The notes under the pieces: generated by a model
The model's input: only the letters and a program-made list of their open reading frames with translations
What the model was told of the DNA's origin: nothing
The model's database searches: none
Position numbers and translations under genes: made by a program
Assembly (NCBI RefSeq): GCF_016862075.1
Contig: NZ_BOMG01000024.1
Location: forward strand, 62,001-126,000
DNA from: Actinoplanes couchii
GTDB lineage: Bacteria; Actinomycetota; Actinomycetes; Mycobacteriales; Micromonosporaceae
Length of the DNA stretch: 64,000 nucleotides
Direction of reading: 5' to 3'
Shown here: positions 18,866 to 28,729 of the stretch, in pieces
Layout: every line of letters begins with the position of its first letter
How positions within the stretch are numbered: the stretch's first letter is position 1

Positions 18866-19984
18866 CTAGCCCATGACCGCCAGGTGTTCGCTGTAGAACA
18901 GGCCGAGGCCGATGGCCGCGCAGATGCCGGCGATGATCCAGAAGCGGACCACGATGTTGACCTCGCTCCAGCCCGCCAGCTCGAAGTGGTGCTGCAACGG
19001 CGACATCCGGAACACGCGCTTGCCGGTGGTCTTGAACGAGATGATCTGGATGACCACGGACATCGTGATGATGACGAACAGGCCGCCGATGATGACCGAG
19101 AGCAGCGTGGTGCGGGTGGCGACGGCGAGGCCGCCGATCAGGCCGCCGAGCGCGAGCGCGCCGGTGTCGCCCATGAAGATCCGGGCCGGGTTGGTGTTCC
19201 ACCAGAGGAAGCCGACACATGCCGCGGCGGCCGCGGCGGCGATCATCGCGATCTCGAGGGGGTCGCGGACCTGGTAGCAGTGCTGCGCGGTCAGCGAGCC
19301 GGCCTCGCCGACGTAGTCGTCGTCGCCGCACCAGTGCCGGTACTGCCAGAAGCCGATCAGCGAGTACGCGCCGAGGACCAGGATGGACGCGCCGGTGGCG
19401 AGGCCGTCGAGGCCGTCGGTGAGGTTCACGCCGTTGGACATCGCCATGATCACGAAGACGAAGACCATGACCGAGCCGACCTTGCCGACGTTCAGCCAGT
19501 CCACGTCCCGGATGAAGGAGATGTTCTCGCTGACCACGGTCTGGCCGTTGGTGCTCGGGAAGTTGAGCGCGGCGATGCCGAAGGCGGTGCCGATCAGCAA
19601 CTGGCCGAGGAGCTTGCCCTTGGCGCTGAGGCCGTCCGAGTTCTTCTTCCGCACCTTCAGGAAGTCGTCCAGGAAGCCGACGGCGCCACAGAACACGAAC
19701 AGACCGAGCAGGACCAGGGCGGTCATGGTCGGTTTCTCCTGCGCGATCTGCCGGTCCGGCAGGGTGGTCAGCGCCAGGTGCCCGGCCACGTACGCGAAGA
19801 CGGTGGCGATGATGAATGCCACGCCGCCCATCGTGGGGGTGCCCCGCTTGCCCATGTGGGTGGCGGGGCCGATGCTGCGGATCGGCTGTCCGGCCTTGAG
19901 CGCCGAGAAGACCTTGATCGCGATCGGGGTGCCGAACAGCGAGATGAGAAAGGCGACCGCGGCCGCGACGATTACTGCCCTCAC
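18866..19984 (-). CDS. mraY: phospho-MurNAc-pentapeptide translocase
   Basis: A 372-residue integral membrane enzyme transferring phospho-MurNAc-pentapeptide to undecaprenyl phosphate (lipid I). It has ten hydrophobic segments and conserved motifs [29 protein letters not shown] (catalytic Asp pair), [10 protein letters not shown] and the C-terminal [15 protein letters not shown]. It follows murF by 4 bp. The gene that should come next, murD, is missing. Confidence 0.97.
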   Translation of the reverse strand: MRAVIVAAAVAFLISLFGTPIAIKVFSALKAGQPIRSIGPATHMGKRGTPTMGGVAFIIATVFAYVAGHLALTTLPDRQIAQEKPTMTALVLLGLFVFCGAVGFLDDFLKVRKKNSDGLSAKGKLLGQLLIGTAFGIAALNFPSTNGQTVVSENISFIRDVDWLNVGKVGSVMVFVFVIMAMSNGVNLTDGLDGLATGASILVLGAYSLIGFWQYRHWCGDDDYVGEAGSLTAQHCYQVRDPLEIAMIAAAAAAACVGFLWWNTNPARIFMGDTGALALGGLIGGLAVATRTTLLSVIIGGLFVIITMSVVIQIISFKTTGKRVFRMSPLQHHFELAGWSEVNIVVRFWIIAGICAAIGLGLFYSEHLAVMG

Positions 19985-19988
19985 GGGC

Positions 19989-21368
19989 TCAGACCTCCTC
20001 GGTACGCCGCAGCCAGTCGGCGACGTCCCATGTGCGGTAGCGGGAACCCTTGACCAGCACGACGTCGTCGGCGCGCAGGTCGGCTTGCAGGATCTCGATC
20101 GCGCCGGCCTGGTCGGCGGCGAATCGGGCGGTACCCGTCCAGTCCGGCACTCCGGTGGCGCCGTCCAGGATCGGGCGGGCGTTCTCGGCTACCGCGATCA
20201 GCCGGTCCACGCCCAGTTCGGCGGCGAGCCGCCCGACCTCGGCGTGCCCGCTCGTCTCGTGTTCCCCCAGCTCGGCCATGTAGCCGAGCACGGCGGTGGT
20301 GCGACGCCCGGATCCCATCGCGGCCAGCGCGCGCAGGGCGGCGGCGGTCGACGAGGGGTTGGCGTTGTAGGAGTCGTCGATGAGAACGGCCCCGTCGGGC
20401 CGGGTCACGACATCCATCCGGCGGCCGGACACGATGCCGACCTCCCCGAGCGCGGTGACCAGGTCACCGAACTCCATTCCGGCGGCGAGGGCCACCGCGG
20501 CGGCGGCCAGTGAGTTCGCCACCTGGTGTTCGCCGGCCACGGCAAGCCGCACCCGGCCGGACTTTTCGCCGGAGATCAGAGAATATGAGGCTTTTCCGTA
20601 GTTATCAACATCCACATCCGTAGCCCGGACGGACGCCGACTCAGCGACACCGGTCAGAACCACCGGGGCCGCAGTACGCGAGGCCATCGCCGCCACCCGC
20701 GGGTCGTCCGCGTTCAGGATCGCCACCCCGGACTCCGGCAGCGCCTCGACCAGCTCGCCCTTGGCCTGCGCGATCAGGTCGACCGAACCGAACTCGCCGA
20801 CGTGCGCGACACCCACGTTCAGCACCACGCCGATCGACGGGCGGGCGATCTCGGTCAGGTACCTGATGTGGCCCACCTTGCGGGCGCCCATCTCCAGCAC
20901 CAGGAACCGGGTCGCCTCGGTCGCCTGCAGCACGGTGTACGGGAATCCCAGCTCGTTGTTGAGCGAGCCGGGCAGCGCCACGGTCGGGCCGAGACGGGAC
21001 AGCAGCTGCCCCATCAGGTCCTTGGTGGTGGTCTTGCCGGACGAGCCGGTCACCCCGACCACGGTCAGCTTGTCCAGACGGGACACCACGACCCGGGCCA
21101 GCTCGGCCAGCGCGGCAAGGGGGTCCTCGACGACCACCCCGGGGAACGCGGTCTCCCGGGTGCTCAGCACCGCGGCCGCGCCCGCCGCCACGGCGGTCCC
21201 GGCGAAGTCGTGACCGTCCACCTTCTCACCGGGGAACGCCACGAACAGTCCACCGGGGCCGATCTTGCGGGAGTCGTACTCGGCGGCGCCGGTGACGGTC
21301 ACCGAGGCGTCGCCGACGACGCGCCCACCGGTGATCGTGGCGATCTCGTCCAGGGTGAGAGGGATCAT
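19989..21368 (-). CDS. murF: UDP-MurNAc-tripeptide D-Ala-D-Ala ligase
   Basis: A 459-residue ligase adding D-Ala-D-Ala to the UDP-MurNAc-tripeptide. It has the ATP loop [11 protein letters not shown] near residue 111, the central [14 protein letters not shown], and the C-terminal DSYNANPSS followed by [11 protein letters not shown]. The ATG at 21368 overlaps the murE stop as ATGA. Confidence 0.96.
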   Translation of the reverse strand: MIPLTLDEIATITGGRVVGDASVTVTGAAEYDSRKIGPGGLFVAFPGEKVDGHDFAGTAVAAGAAAVLSTRETAFPGVVVEDPLAALAELARVVVSRLDKLTVVGVTGSSGKTTTKDLMGQLLSRLGPTVALPGSLNNELGFPYTVLQATEATRFLVLEMGARKVGHIRYLTEIARPSIGVVLNVGVAHVGEFGSVDLIAQAKGELVEALPESGVAILNADDPRVAAMASRTAAPVVLTGVAESASVRATDVDVDNYGKASYSLISGEKSGRVRLAVAGEHQVANSLAAAAVALAAGMEFGDLVTALGEVGIVSGRRMDVVTRPDGAVLIDDSYNANPSSTAAALRALAAMGSGRRTTAVLGYMAELGEHETSGHAEVGRLAAELGVDRLIAVAENARPILDGATGVPDWTGTARFAADQAGAIEILQADLRADDVVLVKGSRYRTWDVADWLRRTEEV

Positions 21369-22870
21369 GCGCGAGCCTCCAGTGCGGCGGACAGTTCGAT
21401 GCGGTCGTCGAACGGCAGCACCTCGCCGTTCACCTCCTGGCCCTGCTCGTTGCCCTTGCCGAGCACGGCGATCACGTCACCGGCGGACGCCATCCGGACC
21501 GCCTCGGCGATGGCCGCCCCACGACCGGCGACCTCGACGACCTTGGCCGCCGAGTGGGCGGCCTCGGCTCCGGCGCGCACGCCCGACCGTACAAAAGCCG
21601 GATCCTCGGTCCTGGGGTTGTCGTCGGTGACGATCACCAGATCCGCACCGTGCGCGGCGGCCTCCCCCATCAGCGGGCGTTTGCCCTGGTCACGGTCGCC
21701 GCCGGCGCCGATCACGCAGATCAGCCGCCCGCCGCGGGCCTCGGCCAGGTCACGCAGCGCGGCCAGGGCGGCCACGATCGCGTTGGGTTTGTGCGCGTAG
21801 TCGACGACGCCGAGGATCTCGCCGGACGCCGGGACCAGCTCCAGCCGGCCGGGCACACCGCGGCAGGCCGCGATGCCGTCCCCGGCGACCTGCGCGTCCA
21901 CCCCGGCGGCGACCAGCAGCGCCAGCGCGAGCAGCGCGTTCGCCACGTTGTGCAGGCCGGGCAGCGCCACACCGGTCGCGACGGTGACCCCGTCCGGCCC
22001 GTGCGCGGTGAAGCGCTGACCGAAATCGGACGGCCGGACGTCGGTGGCCCACCAGGTGGCGTCCGCCGACCCGGCGGCCGAGTAGGTGATCGTGGCGTCC
22101 TTGAAGAGCGGCCGCAGCGCCGGGTCGTCGAAGTTGAGGACCTCGGCGGCGGACCGGCCGTCGAACAGCCGCGCCTTGGCCTCGAAGTAGTCCTCAGAGG
22201 TCGGGTGGAAGTCCAGGTGGTCCTGGCCGAAGTTGGTGTAGCCGCCGGCCGCGAACCGGATGCCGTCGGCCCGGCCCATCACCAGCGCGTGGCTGGAGAC
22301 CTCCATGACGACCGCCTCGACACCACGCTCGACGCCGGCGGCCAGGATCGCCTGCAGGTCGGTGGCCTCGGGGGTGGTGCGCACGCTCTTGACCACCAGG
22401 TCGCCGAGCCGCGTCTCCACCGTGCCGACCAGACCGGTGACCTTGCCGGCCGCCCGCAGCCCGGCCTCGACCAGGTACGACGTGGAGGTCTTCCCGGCCG
22501 TCCCGGTGATACCGATCATGGTGAGCCGCCGGGACGGGTCGGAGTAGATCGCCGCCGATGCCGCGCCGAGCACCGCCCGTGGATCGTCGGCCACCAGCAC
22601 CGGCAGCCCGGCGGCGAGCGCGCGGTCACGCCCGGCCGGATCGGTCAGGACGGCTGCCGCACCGGCGCGGGCGGCGTCCGCGGCGAACTCCGCGCCGTGC
22701 CGGTTCGCACCGGGCAACGCCGCGTAGAGATCACCCGGACGAACCTCTCGACTACTGTGAGTTACTCCGGTAACCGGGACGTCACCGCCGGTCAGCTCTG
22801 CCGATAACAGTTCCGCGAGCCGCGCCACCAGGCACGGCTCCACGGTCTCGGGACGTGGAATGCCGGACAC
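21365..22870 (-). CDS. murE: UDP-MurNAc-dipeptide meso-diaminopimelate ligase
   Basis: A 501-residue ligase adding the third amino acid of the stem peptide. The ATP loop is GTAGKTSTSYL (about residue 120). The substrate-selecting motif DDNPRTEDP near residue 415 has the Asp-Asn-Pro-Arg signature of meso-DAP enzymes, not Lys enzymes, so the peptidoglycan is DAP-type. It overlaps murF by 4 bp and lies 56 bp downstream of ftsI. Confidence 0.96.
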   Translation of the reverse strand: MSGIPRPETVEPCLVARLAELLSAELTGGDVPVTGVTHSSREVRPGDLYAALPGANRHGAEFAADAARAGAAAVLTDPAGRDRALAAGLPVLVADDPRAVLGAASAAIYSDPSRRLTMIGITGTAGKTSTSYLVEAGLRAAGKVTGLVGTVETRLGDLVVKSVRTTPEATDLQAILAAGVERGVEAVVMEVSSHALVMGRADGIRFAAGGYTNFGQDHLDFHPTSEDYFEAKARLFDGRSAAEVLNFDDPALRPLFKDATITYSAAGSADATWWATDVRPSDFGQRFTAHGPDGVTVATGVALPGLHNVANALLALALLVAAGVDAQVAGDGIAACRGVPGRLELVPASGEILGVVDYAHKPNAIVAALAALRDLAEARGGRLICVIGAGGDRDQGKRPLMGEAAAHGADLVIVTDDNPRTEDPAFVRSGVRAGAEAAHSAAKVVEVAGRGAAIAEAVRMASAGDVIAVLGKGNEQGQEVNGEVLPFDDRIELSAALEARA

Positions 22871-22926
22871 GGCGTCAGACCCTACCCCGTCTCTGGGAGC
22901 GCGCTGTCAACGCCATGCGACCCGGG

Positions 22927-25347
22927 TCATTCCTTGATCTTGAAAGTGGGCGCCTCGGTACCGGACGGCGGCACATGGTTGTGCAGCAGCGCGTACGACA
23001 TCATCTCGCTGAACGCCGGCGCCGCCACGTCGCCACCACCGCCGGTGCTGACGTCCATCGACACCGCGATCACGTACCGCGGGTTCTCGGCCGGCGCCAT
23101 CCCGATGAACGAGCTGGCGTTGTGGCTGGTGTACTGCCCGTCGATGAGCATCTTGCCGGTGCCGGTCTTGCCCGCCACCCGGTAACCCTTGACCGCCGCG
23201 GCGCCACCCGTGCCACCCTTGACGTCGACCACCGCCTCCATCATCTCGCGCAGTTGCCGGGCCACCTCGGGCCGCAGCACCTCGTGCGTCTTCGGCGCGG
23301 CGGCCGGGGTCACCGCACCGTCCGTGCCGGAGATGGTGGCCTTGATCAGGTGCGGCTGGATGTAGGTGCCGTCGTTGGCGATCGCGCCGTACCCGGCCGC
23401 CATCTGGATCAGCGTGGCCGAGACACTGTGGCCGATCGGCACCGACCCGTACGACGACCCGCTCCAGTCCTCCGGTTTGAGCAGCTCACCGGCCGCCTCG
23501 CCGGGCATGCCCTCGCCGGTCGCCGCACCCAGCCCGAACTTCTGCTGGTACTCGTAGACCTTCTCCTTGCCGAGCTTGTCGGCGATCAGGATGGTGCCCA
23601 CGTTGGACGAGTAGGCGAGCAGCCCCGGCAGCGTCATCCGGGTGCCGGGATCCTGCGGGTGGGTGTCGTTGAAGGGGGTGTCGCCCTTCTTGATCCCCGG
23701 ACCGATCGTGATCAGATCGTCCGGCTTGATCAGGCCCTCCTGCAGCGCCGCCCCGAAGATGAACGCCTTGTGGCTCGACCCCGGGTCGGTGATCACGCTG
23801 GTCGGCACGTCGATCCGGTCCTCGGCGTCGACCTTCTGCCAGTTCGCCGCGTTGTACGACGGGTAGCTGGCCTGCGCCATCACCTCGCCGGTCCGGGCGT
23901 CCAGCACCACCGCGCCGGCGATCGACGCGTTCTTCTTCTTGGCCTCCGCGTCCAGCACCCGCTGCACCTGGTACTGCAGGTCCTGGTCGATGGTGAGCTG
24001 CAGCGAGCTGCCCGGCTGGGCCGCGGTGTCCTGCTGGAACCCGTCCGGGATCGGCTTGTTCAGCTTGCTGCCCGCGCCGACCTCGAAGACCCGCTTGCCG
24101 TCGGTGCCGTGCAGCAGGTCGTCGTAACGCGCCTCCAGACCCTCCAGGCCGCGCTGCTCGTCGCCCGCACCGGTGAACCCGATCAGGTTCGAGGCCAGAT
24201 CCTTGCCCGGTACGTCACGCCGCTCGTCCAGGTGCGTGTAGATGCCCGGCAGCTTCAACGCGTCGATCTTGTCGGCCACCGCCACGTTCACACCACGGGC
24301 CAGGTAGCGGAACTTCAGCCACCCCTCCACCAGCTTGGTCCGCTGCATGTCCGCGATCAGCTCCGACTGCGCGACGCCGAGCAGCGGCGCGAGCTGGGCC
24401 GCCGTACCGGGGACGTCCTTCTGCAGGTCGGGGTTCTCCGGGTCGGCGTAGACGTACCGCGCCTCCACGCTGTGCGCGAGCACGTTGCCGTTGCGGTCCA
24501 GGATGCTGCCGCGCGGCGCCGGGAGCGTCATGCTGCTCAGCCGGTTCTCCCGCAGCTCCAGCAGGCTCGCGGCCTCCTCCGGCGACGTCGCCACCTGCAG
24601 CACGACCAGGCGCACGCCGATGGTGACGAAGAGCGAAAGAGCCAAGACCGTGCCCAGACGCAGGCGACGGGTGCTGTTGGCGAGTTTCGGCGGTTCGGCG
24701 AGGGTCGGCCTTTTTTCCCTGCTGGTACGTCCGGAGGGGCCCCGTCCGCGGTCGGAGACCCGTCTGCCGGTGTCCCTGCGGTCCTTCGGCTCCCGCGACC
24801 GCTGCTGACGGTCGTCGCTCGTTCGCCGGGAACGGCCGTCCTCGCGGGACCTCGTCGTGCTCCGGCCGCGCGGCTCGGTGTCCCGCGGCTCGGTCTTTCG
24901 CTGCGTCCTCCTGGGCGGCTCGGTGTCCCGTGACGCCCTCTTGACCGGCTCGGTGTCCCGCTGCGTCCTCCTGGACGGCTCGGTGTCCCGCTGCGTCCTC
25001 CTGGACGGCTCGGTGTCCCGCTGCGCTCTTCTGGCCGGCTCGGTGTCCCGCTGGGCCGGTGGCTGGTCGGCCTTGCGGCCCCGGGCGCGCTGGGTGGTCT
25101 CGCCGCCGTCGAGGACCTGCAGGGCGGGGCGGAACGGGTCGGCGTTGCGGCCGTTGCCGCGGGGCACCCGGCCCCGCTCGGCCACGGTCCGGCCGCGCGG
25201 GGTGTAGGCCCGCGCGTCGCCGATGCTGGAACGGCCGCGACGGCCCTCGCGCGGGTCGTCACCCGGCTCCTCGCCGGGCAGGTCGGGTGACGAACCGCGC
25301 CGGGTCAGATTCCCCCGGCGCGGTTTCTCGTCGTCTCTCGGCGGCAC
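22927..25347 (-). CDS. ftsI: division transpeptidase FtsI (class B PBP) with repeat-rich cytoplasmic region
   Basis: An 806-residue septal transpeptidase, about 200 residues longer than typical. Residues 1-230 are a highly charged cytoplasmic region containing five 10-residue RDTEPxRRxQ repeats, encoded by a 30-bp tandem repeat (24917-25066). A transmembrane helix (about 235-255, VLALSLFVTIGVRLVVLQVA), a PBP dimerisation domain and the transpeptidase domain follow, with active-site motifs SSHK (SxxK), SSN and KTG (AGKTGTG). GTG start at 25347 with GGGGAG upstream, 8 bp after the previous stop. Confidence 0.95.
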   Translation of the reverse strand: MPPRDDEKPRRGNLTRRGSSPDLPGEEPGDDPREGRRGRSSIGDARAYTPRGRTVAERGRVPRGNGRNADPFRPALQVLDGGETTQRARGRKADQPPAQRDTEPARRAQRDTEPSRRTQRDTEPSRRTQRDTEPVKRASRDTEPPRRTQRKTEPRDTEPRGRSTTRSREDGRSRRTSDDRQQRSREPKDRRDTGRRVSDRGRGPSGRTSREKRPTLAEPPKLANSTRRLRLGTVLALSLFVTIGVRLVVLQVATSPEEAASLLELRENRLSSMTLPAPRGSILDRNGNVLAHSVEARYVYADPENPDLQKDVPGTAAQLAPLLGVAQSELIADMQRTKLVEGWLKFRYLARGVNVAVADKIDALKLPGIYTHLDERRDVPGKDLASNLIGFTGAGDEQRGLEGLEARYDDLLHGTDGKRVFEVGAGSKLNKPIPDGFQQDTAAQPGSSLQLTIDQDLQYQVQRVLDAEAKKKNASIAGAVVLDARTGEVMAQASYPSYNAANWQKVDAEDRIDVPTSVITDPGSSHKAFIFGAALQEGLIKPDDLITIGPGIKKGDTPFNDTHPQDPGTRMTLPGLLAYSSNVGTILIADKLGKEKVYEYQQKFGLGAATGEGMPGEAAGELLKPEDWSGSSYGSVPIGHSVSATLIQMAAGYGAIANDGTYIQPHLIKATISGTDGAVTPAAAPKTHEVLRPEVARQLREMMEAVVDVKGGTGGAAAVKGYRVAGKTGTGKMLIDGQYTSHNASSFIGMAPAENPRYVIAVSMDVSTGGGGDVAAPAFSEMMSYALLHNHVPPSGTEAPTFKIKE
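24917..25066. repeat. 30-bp tandem repeat inside ftsI
   Basis: Five copies of a 30-bp unit containing GGCTCGGTGTCCCG start at 24917, 24947, 24977, 25007 and 25037. Copies three and four are identical. They encode RDTEPSRRTQ-type decapeptides. A shorter related segment precedes the array at 24872. Confidence 0.9.
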
Positions 25348-25354
25348 TGTTCGC

Positions 25355-26233
25355 CTACTCCCCGGTCTTCGTGGCGTCGGCACCCGGCCCGCTCTGCGCG
25401 GTGTCCGTGCCCGAACCACTCTGCGCGGTGTCCGTACCCGAGCCGCTCTGCATCGTGTCCGTGCCGGCCTTCGCATCTCCGGCGCCGGCCTTCGTGGCGT
25501 CCGCGCCGGCGTTTGTGGCGTCCGCGCCGGCGTTTGTGGCGTCCGCGCCGGCCTTCGTGGCGTCCGCGTCCGTGCCGGCCTTCTCGGTGCTCTCGTCGGC
25601 CGGCTTCTCGCCGAGGCCCTTGCCGCTGGTCGGTGAGGTCGGGCCCTGGCCGGGGGTGAGCGGGCGGATGATGTCGCCGTTCGGCAACCGGAGCACCGCG
25701 GGGTCGTCGTGCGCGACCAGGCCCAGCCGGCGGGCGGCGGCGGTCAGGTTGCCCGGACCGGACGCCTCGACCAGCTGCCGTTCCAGCTCCTGCTGCTGCT
25801 TGTCGAGGACGGTCTTCTCGTTGCGGAGGGCGTCGAGACGGAACGACTGCTCCATGGTCTTGGTGCTGACCAGCAGGATGCCGACGATACCGACCAGGAT
25901 CACGGCGATGATCGCGACGGCGAAGGTGGCGCGTGGCGCTTGGATCGGCAGCGGAGGAGCCACCCAGAGGCGGGGACGGCCACCCGGCACCGGTGGTGTC
26001 TCACCGGTCACCTCGATGGAGAGCGCGGCGGCGCCGTCGACGGGTGCGGCCGTGTCCCGGCCCTTCCCGCTCCGGATCCCTGACCGGCGCGTGTCGGCCC
26101 CCTCGGATCGGCGCGCCCGTGCGCCGCCGGTCCCGGTGTCGGCATCGCGGCTCACCCGGCGCTCCGGCCCCCCGGCCGTACCCCGCGTCCGCTCCCGGCC
26201 CCCCGACCGCGACGCTGTGGATCGCTCGCTCAT
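25355..26233 (-). CDS. FtsL-like bitopic division protein
   Basis: A 292-residue protein in the ftsL position between rsmH and ftsI. It has a basic Arg-rich N-terminus, one transmembrane helix (about residues 104-124, FAVAIIAVILVGIVGILLV), then a short coiled coil with a heptad pattern (FRLDALRNEKTVLDKQQQELERQL) ending in NLTAAARRLGLV, as in FtsL/DivIC proteins. The C-terminal 100 residues are repeats of ADATxAG and GTDTAQSGS. FtsL pairs with FtsB and FtsQ to activate FtsWI. The repeat tail is not part of the family. Confidence 0.8.
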   Translation of the reverse strand: MSERSTASRSGGRERTRGTAGGPERRVSRDADTGTGGARARRSEGADTRRSGIRSGKGRDTAAPVDGAAALSIEVTGETPPVPGGRPRLWVAPPLPIQAPRATFAVAIIAVILVGIVGILLVSTKTMEQSFRLDALRNEKTVLDKQQQELERQLVEASGPGNLTAAARRLGLVAHDDPAVLRLPNGDIIRPLTPGQGPTSPTSGKGLGEKPADESTEKAGTDADATKAGADATNAGADATNAGADATKAGAGDAKAGTDTMQSGSGTDTAQSGSGTDTAQSGPGADATKTGE

Positions 26234-26308
26234 GCTCTTCCCTCCCCCTCTTCTCTTCTCGCCCCCGGGCGTAACCGCCGCGTTCCCCCACCCGTTGGGA
26301 ACTCGGTG

Positions 26309-27478
26309 TTACTCAGGCATCCCGGTCCGGGGATGCCCGGCGCTCCGGGACCGCTCGCGGCCGGCCCCCGGCGCCTTGCCTTCCGTCCCGGACCGCTCGC
26401 GGTCGGCCCCGGACGCCCTGCCTTCCCTTCGGGGCCGCTCGCGATCGGCTCCGAACGTCTTGCCTTCACTCCGGGGCCGCTCGCGGTCGGCTCCGAAGGC
26501 CTTGCTGAACTTCTGCGCCTGTTCCTGCTCGTCGATCCGTTCCACCGCCCGCAGCTTCACCGAGGCCGCCCTGGGATTGGCGGCCACCTCGGCCTCGCTC
26601 GGCAGCTCCGAACTCCTGGTCAGGAGTTTGAGGCTGGGACCGCTTCCGGGCAGCTCGACCGGCAGGTCGATCGGCCCGGTGCTGCGCGCCCTCGCGGCGA
26701 GCGCGCGCTTCACGATCCTGTCCTCCAGAGATTGATAACTCATCACCACAAGTCGCCCACGAGGCGCCAGAACGTCCAACGCCGCCGGAACCGCCCCTTC
26801 CAGGGCCTCCAATTCGGCGTTGACCTCAATACGTAGTGCCTGAAAGGTCCTTTTTGCCGGATTTCCACCTGTTCGCCGCGCGGCGGCCGGGATCGCGTCC
26901 TTGACCAGCTCGGCCAGCCGTGCCGTGGAGGTGATCCGCCCCTTCGCTCGCTCCCGCACGATCGACTGGACGATCCGCGGAGCGAACTTCTCCTCGCCGT
27001 ACTGCCGCAAAACGCGAACAAGATCACCCGGCTCGTACGAGTTCACGACCTCCTCCGCGGTCACGCCCCGGGACTGGTCCATCCGCATGTCCAGCGGAGC
27101 GTCCTGGGAGTACGCAAAACCGCGGTCCGCCTCGTCCAGCTGCAACGAGGACACCCCGAGATCGAAGAGCCCACTGTGGATCGACGGAATGCCCAGCTCA
27201 CCGAGGACCCGCGGCAACTCGTCGTAGACCGCGTGAACCAGATGCGCCCGATCACCGAACCGGATCAGCCGATGACGGGCGTGCGCCAGCGCCTCGGTGT
27301 CCCGGTCGAGTCCGACCAGGACGACGTCCGGGTACCGCTCGAGAACCGCTTCGGCGTGCCCGCCCAGACCCAGCGTGAAGTCGACGTGAACGGAACCAGG
27401 CAACCTGAGGGCGGGATCGAGCAGTTCCAAACAGCGCTCGAGCAGCACCGGCACGTGTGTGCCCCGCGGCTCCCCCAT
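26309..27478 (-). CDS. rsmH: 16S rRNA m4C1402 methyltransferase RsmH with repeat tail
   Basis: A 389-residue SAM-dependent methyltransferase that methylates C1402 of 16S rRNA. It has [15 protein letters not shown] at the N-terminus, the SAM loop [47 protein letters not shown] and [13 protein letters not shown]. The final 60 residues consist of four 14-residue units (xGADRERxRxEGKx), absent from normal RsmH and encoded by a 42-bp repeat. ATG at 27478; an ATG four codons upstream (27490) is possible. The 240-bp gap to mraZ contains two strong hairpins. Confidence 0.94.
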   Translation of the reverse strand: MGEPRGTHVPVLLERCLELLDPALRLPGSVHVDFTLGLGGHAEAVLERYPDVVLVGLDRDTEALAHARHRLIRFGDRAHLVHAVYDELPRVLGELGIPSIHSGLFDLGVSSLQLDEADRGFAYSQDAPLDMRMDQSRGVTAEEVVNSYEPGDLVRVLRQYGEEKFAPRIVQSIVRERAKGRITSTARLAELVKDAIPAAARRTGGNPAKRTFQALRIEVNAELEALEGAVPAALDVLAPRGRLVVMSYQSLEDRIVKRALAARARSTGPIDLPVELPGSGPSLKLLTRSSELPSEAEVAANPRAASVKLRAVERIDEQEQAQKFSKAFGADRERPRSEGKTFGADRERPRREGRASGADRERSGTEGKAPGAGRERSRSAGHPRTGMPE

Positions 27479-27586
27479 GAAGACCCCCATTGCCGTAACC
27501 GCTCGCGTTTCACTCGTTTGTTCCATGTCGCCGTTCGGCCCGGTCGCCCGTCCGTACCGCCAGATCCCCATCCGCTCTGAAGCCCC

Positions 27587-27640
27587 GGGCCGGCGAACCG
27601 GCCCCGGACACGCGCCTGGCGCCGGGGAAGAGGCGCCAGG
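27587..27640 (-). other. two GC-rich hairpins in the mraZ-rsmH spacer
   Basis: A 7-bp stem with a tetraloop (GGGCCGG/CCGGCCC, 27587-27604) and a 9-bp stem (CCTGGCGCC/GGCGCCAGG, 27615-27640). Neither has a T tract. They could terminate partially or stabilise the processed mRNA after mraZ. Confidence 0.55.
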
Positions 27641-27718
27641 AGCGGGAGCGGCTGGAGATCTCGCAGTACGGCGGCAGTGGCGTCCGGGCCGAAACAGCAG
27701 CCCACCGAGTGCCACGCC

Positions 27719-28150
27719 TTACAGTCCGCCGGGCAGCACCCCCTCCTCGATGTCGGCGAACTCTTCTTCGCTCGCCGAGAGGTAGTCGTCCCAGGACTGC
27801 TTGTCCCAGATCTCGACACGGGTGCTCGCACCGATCACCACGAGATCGCGATCAAGACTGGCATAACCCCGCAAATGGGCCGGAATCGTCACCCGGCCCT
27901 GCTTGTCGGGAACCTCGTCGTGCGCGCTCGCGAAGAACACCCGGCTGTAAGCCCGGGCGGCCTTGTTGGTGACCGGAGCCTCACGCAGCTGACCGGCGAT
28001 GCGCTGGAACTCCGGCATCGGGAACACGTAAAGACAGCGCTCCTGCCCCTTCGTGATCACGACACCTCCCGCCAGCTCATCACGGAACTTCGCCGGGAGG
28101 ATCAGCCGGCCCTTCTCGTCGAGGCGCGGAGTGTGCGTGCCGAGAAACAC
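27719..28150 (-). CDS. mraZ: MraZ transcriptional regulator
   Basis: A 143-residue DNA-binding protein with two SpoVT/AbrB-like halves, each with the conserved DxKGR pattern ([15 protein letters not shown] and [15 protein letters not shown]). MraZ autoregulates the dcw operon by binding direct repeats in its own promoter. It is the first gene of the cluster. GTG start at 28150. A promoter with four evenly spaced GTGG repeats lies about 100 bp upstream. Confidence 0.96.
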   Translation of the reverse strand: MFLGTHTPRLDEKGRLILPAKFRDELAGGVVITKGQERCLYVFPMPEFQRIAGQLREAPVTNKAARAYSRVFFASAHDEVPDKQGRVTIPAHLRGYASLDRDLVVIGASTRVEIWDKQSWDDYLSASEEEFADIEEGVLPGGL

Positions 28151-28248
28151 CGGCCCCCACCCCCTTGCCGTGGCGGCCGCCCCATCGCGGAGGGAGCGGA
28201 TCGCCTGTCAACTCGGGCCGGCAGGTCCGGCGTCGCTCCTCCGCCCTG

Positions 28249-28288
28249 CCACTGTGCTCCACTCTACTCCACTTCCCTCCACCTGCAA
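28249..28288 (-). promoter_or_regulatory. mraZ promoter with MraZ-box-like repeats
   Basis: Read on the minus strand, GTGG occurs four times at exactly 10-bp spacing (28282, 28272, 28262 and 28252 downwards), mostly as GTGGAG with 4-bp spacers. A TTGCAG (28288-28283) and TAGAGT (28266-28261) pair 16 bp apart is embedded in the repeats, so a protein bound there would block the promoter. Iterated G-rich direct repeats at mraZ promoters are the known MraZ operators. Confidence 0.7.
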
Positions 28289-28535
28289 CCCGAACGCAAC
28301 CCTTCCCGAGCCGTTTTCGCAGACGTAATCCCAGTTCAAAGGCGGTGGAGCGAACGCACCCCCACAGCCATGATCAACTCCGTCCAGTTTCCGACATCGA
28401 GCGCTCCCGGTCGCAAAACGCCCACACTTTCCCCCACCACTGACCGCCCCCCTTCCCCCACCCCGTCCCGTTCCGCCCGTTTTCCAGCCCACAAACCACC
28501 CCACCCCCACCACCGACCCCCTACCACCACCCACC

Positions 28536-28670
28536 GGTGGAGGGAAGTGGAGCGCCCCCGTGGAGGAAAGTGGAGCACCCTCAGGGAGCGAAGTGGAGCA
28601 TCCCAGCGGAGTGAAGTGGAGCCACCGAGCAGAACGAAGTGGACCACCCTGACCGCCGAAAGTGGATCCC
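28536..28670 (+). repeat. 23-bp-period GAAGTGGA array
   Basis: The core AAGTGGA has its GTGG at 28547, 28570, 28593, 28616, 28639 and 28662, that is six copies exactly 23 bp apart. The first copy lies in a 17-bp sequence (GGTGGAGGGAAGTGGAG, 28536-28552) that is repeated in inverted orientation in the mraZ promoter (28267-28283). Confidence 0.85.
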
Positions 28671-28729
28671 GCCTGGAGGGCCGCCCTGGAGGGCCACCCG
28701 CCTGGACCCCGAAAGACAAATCCCTCCAG

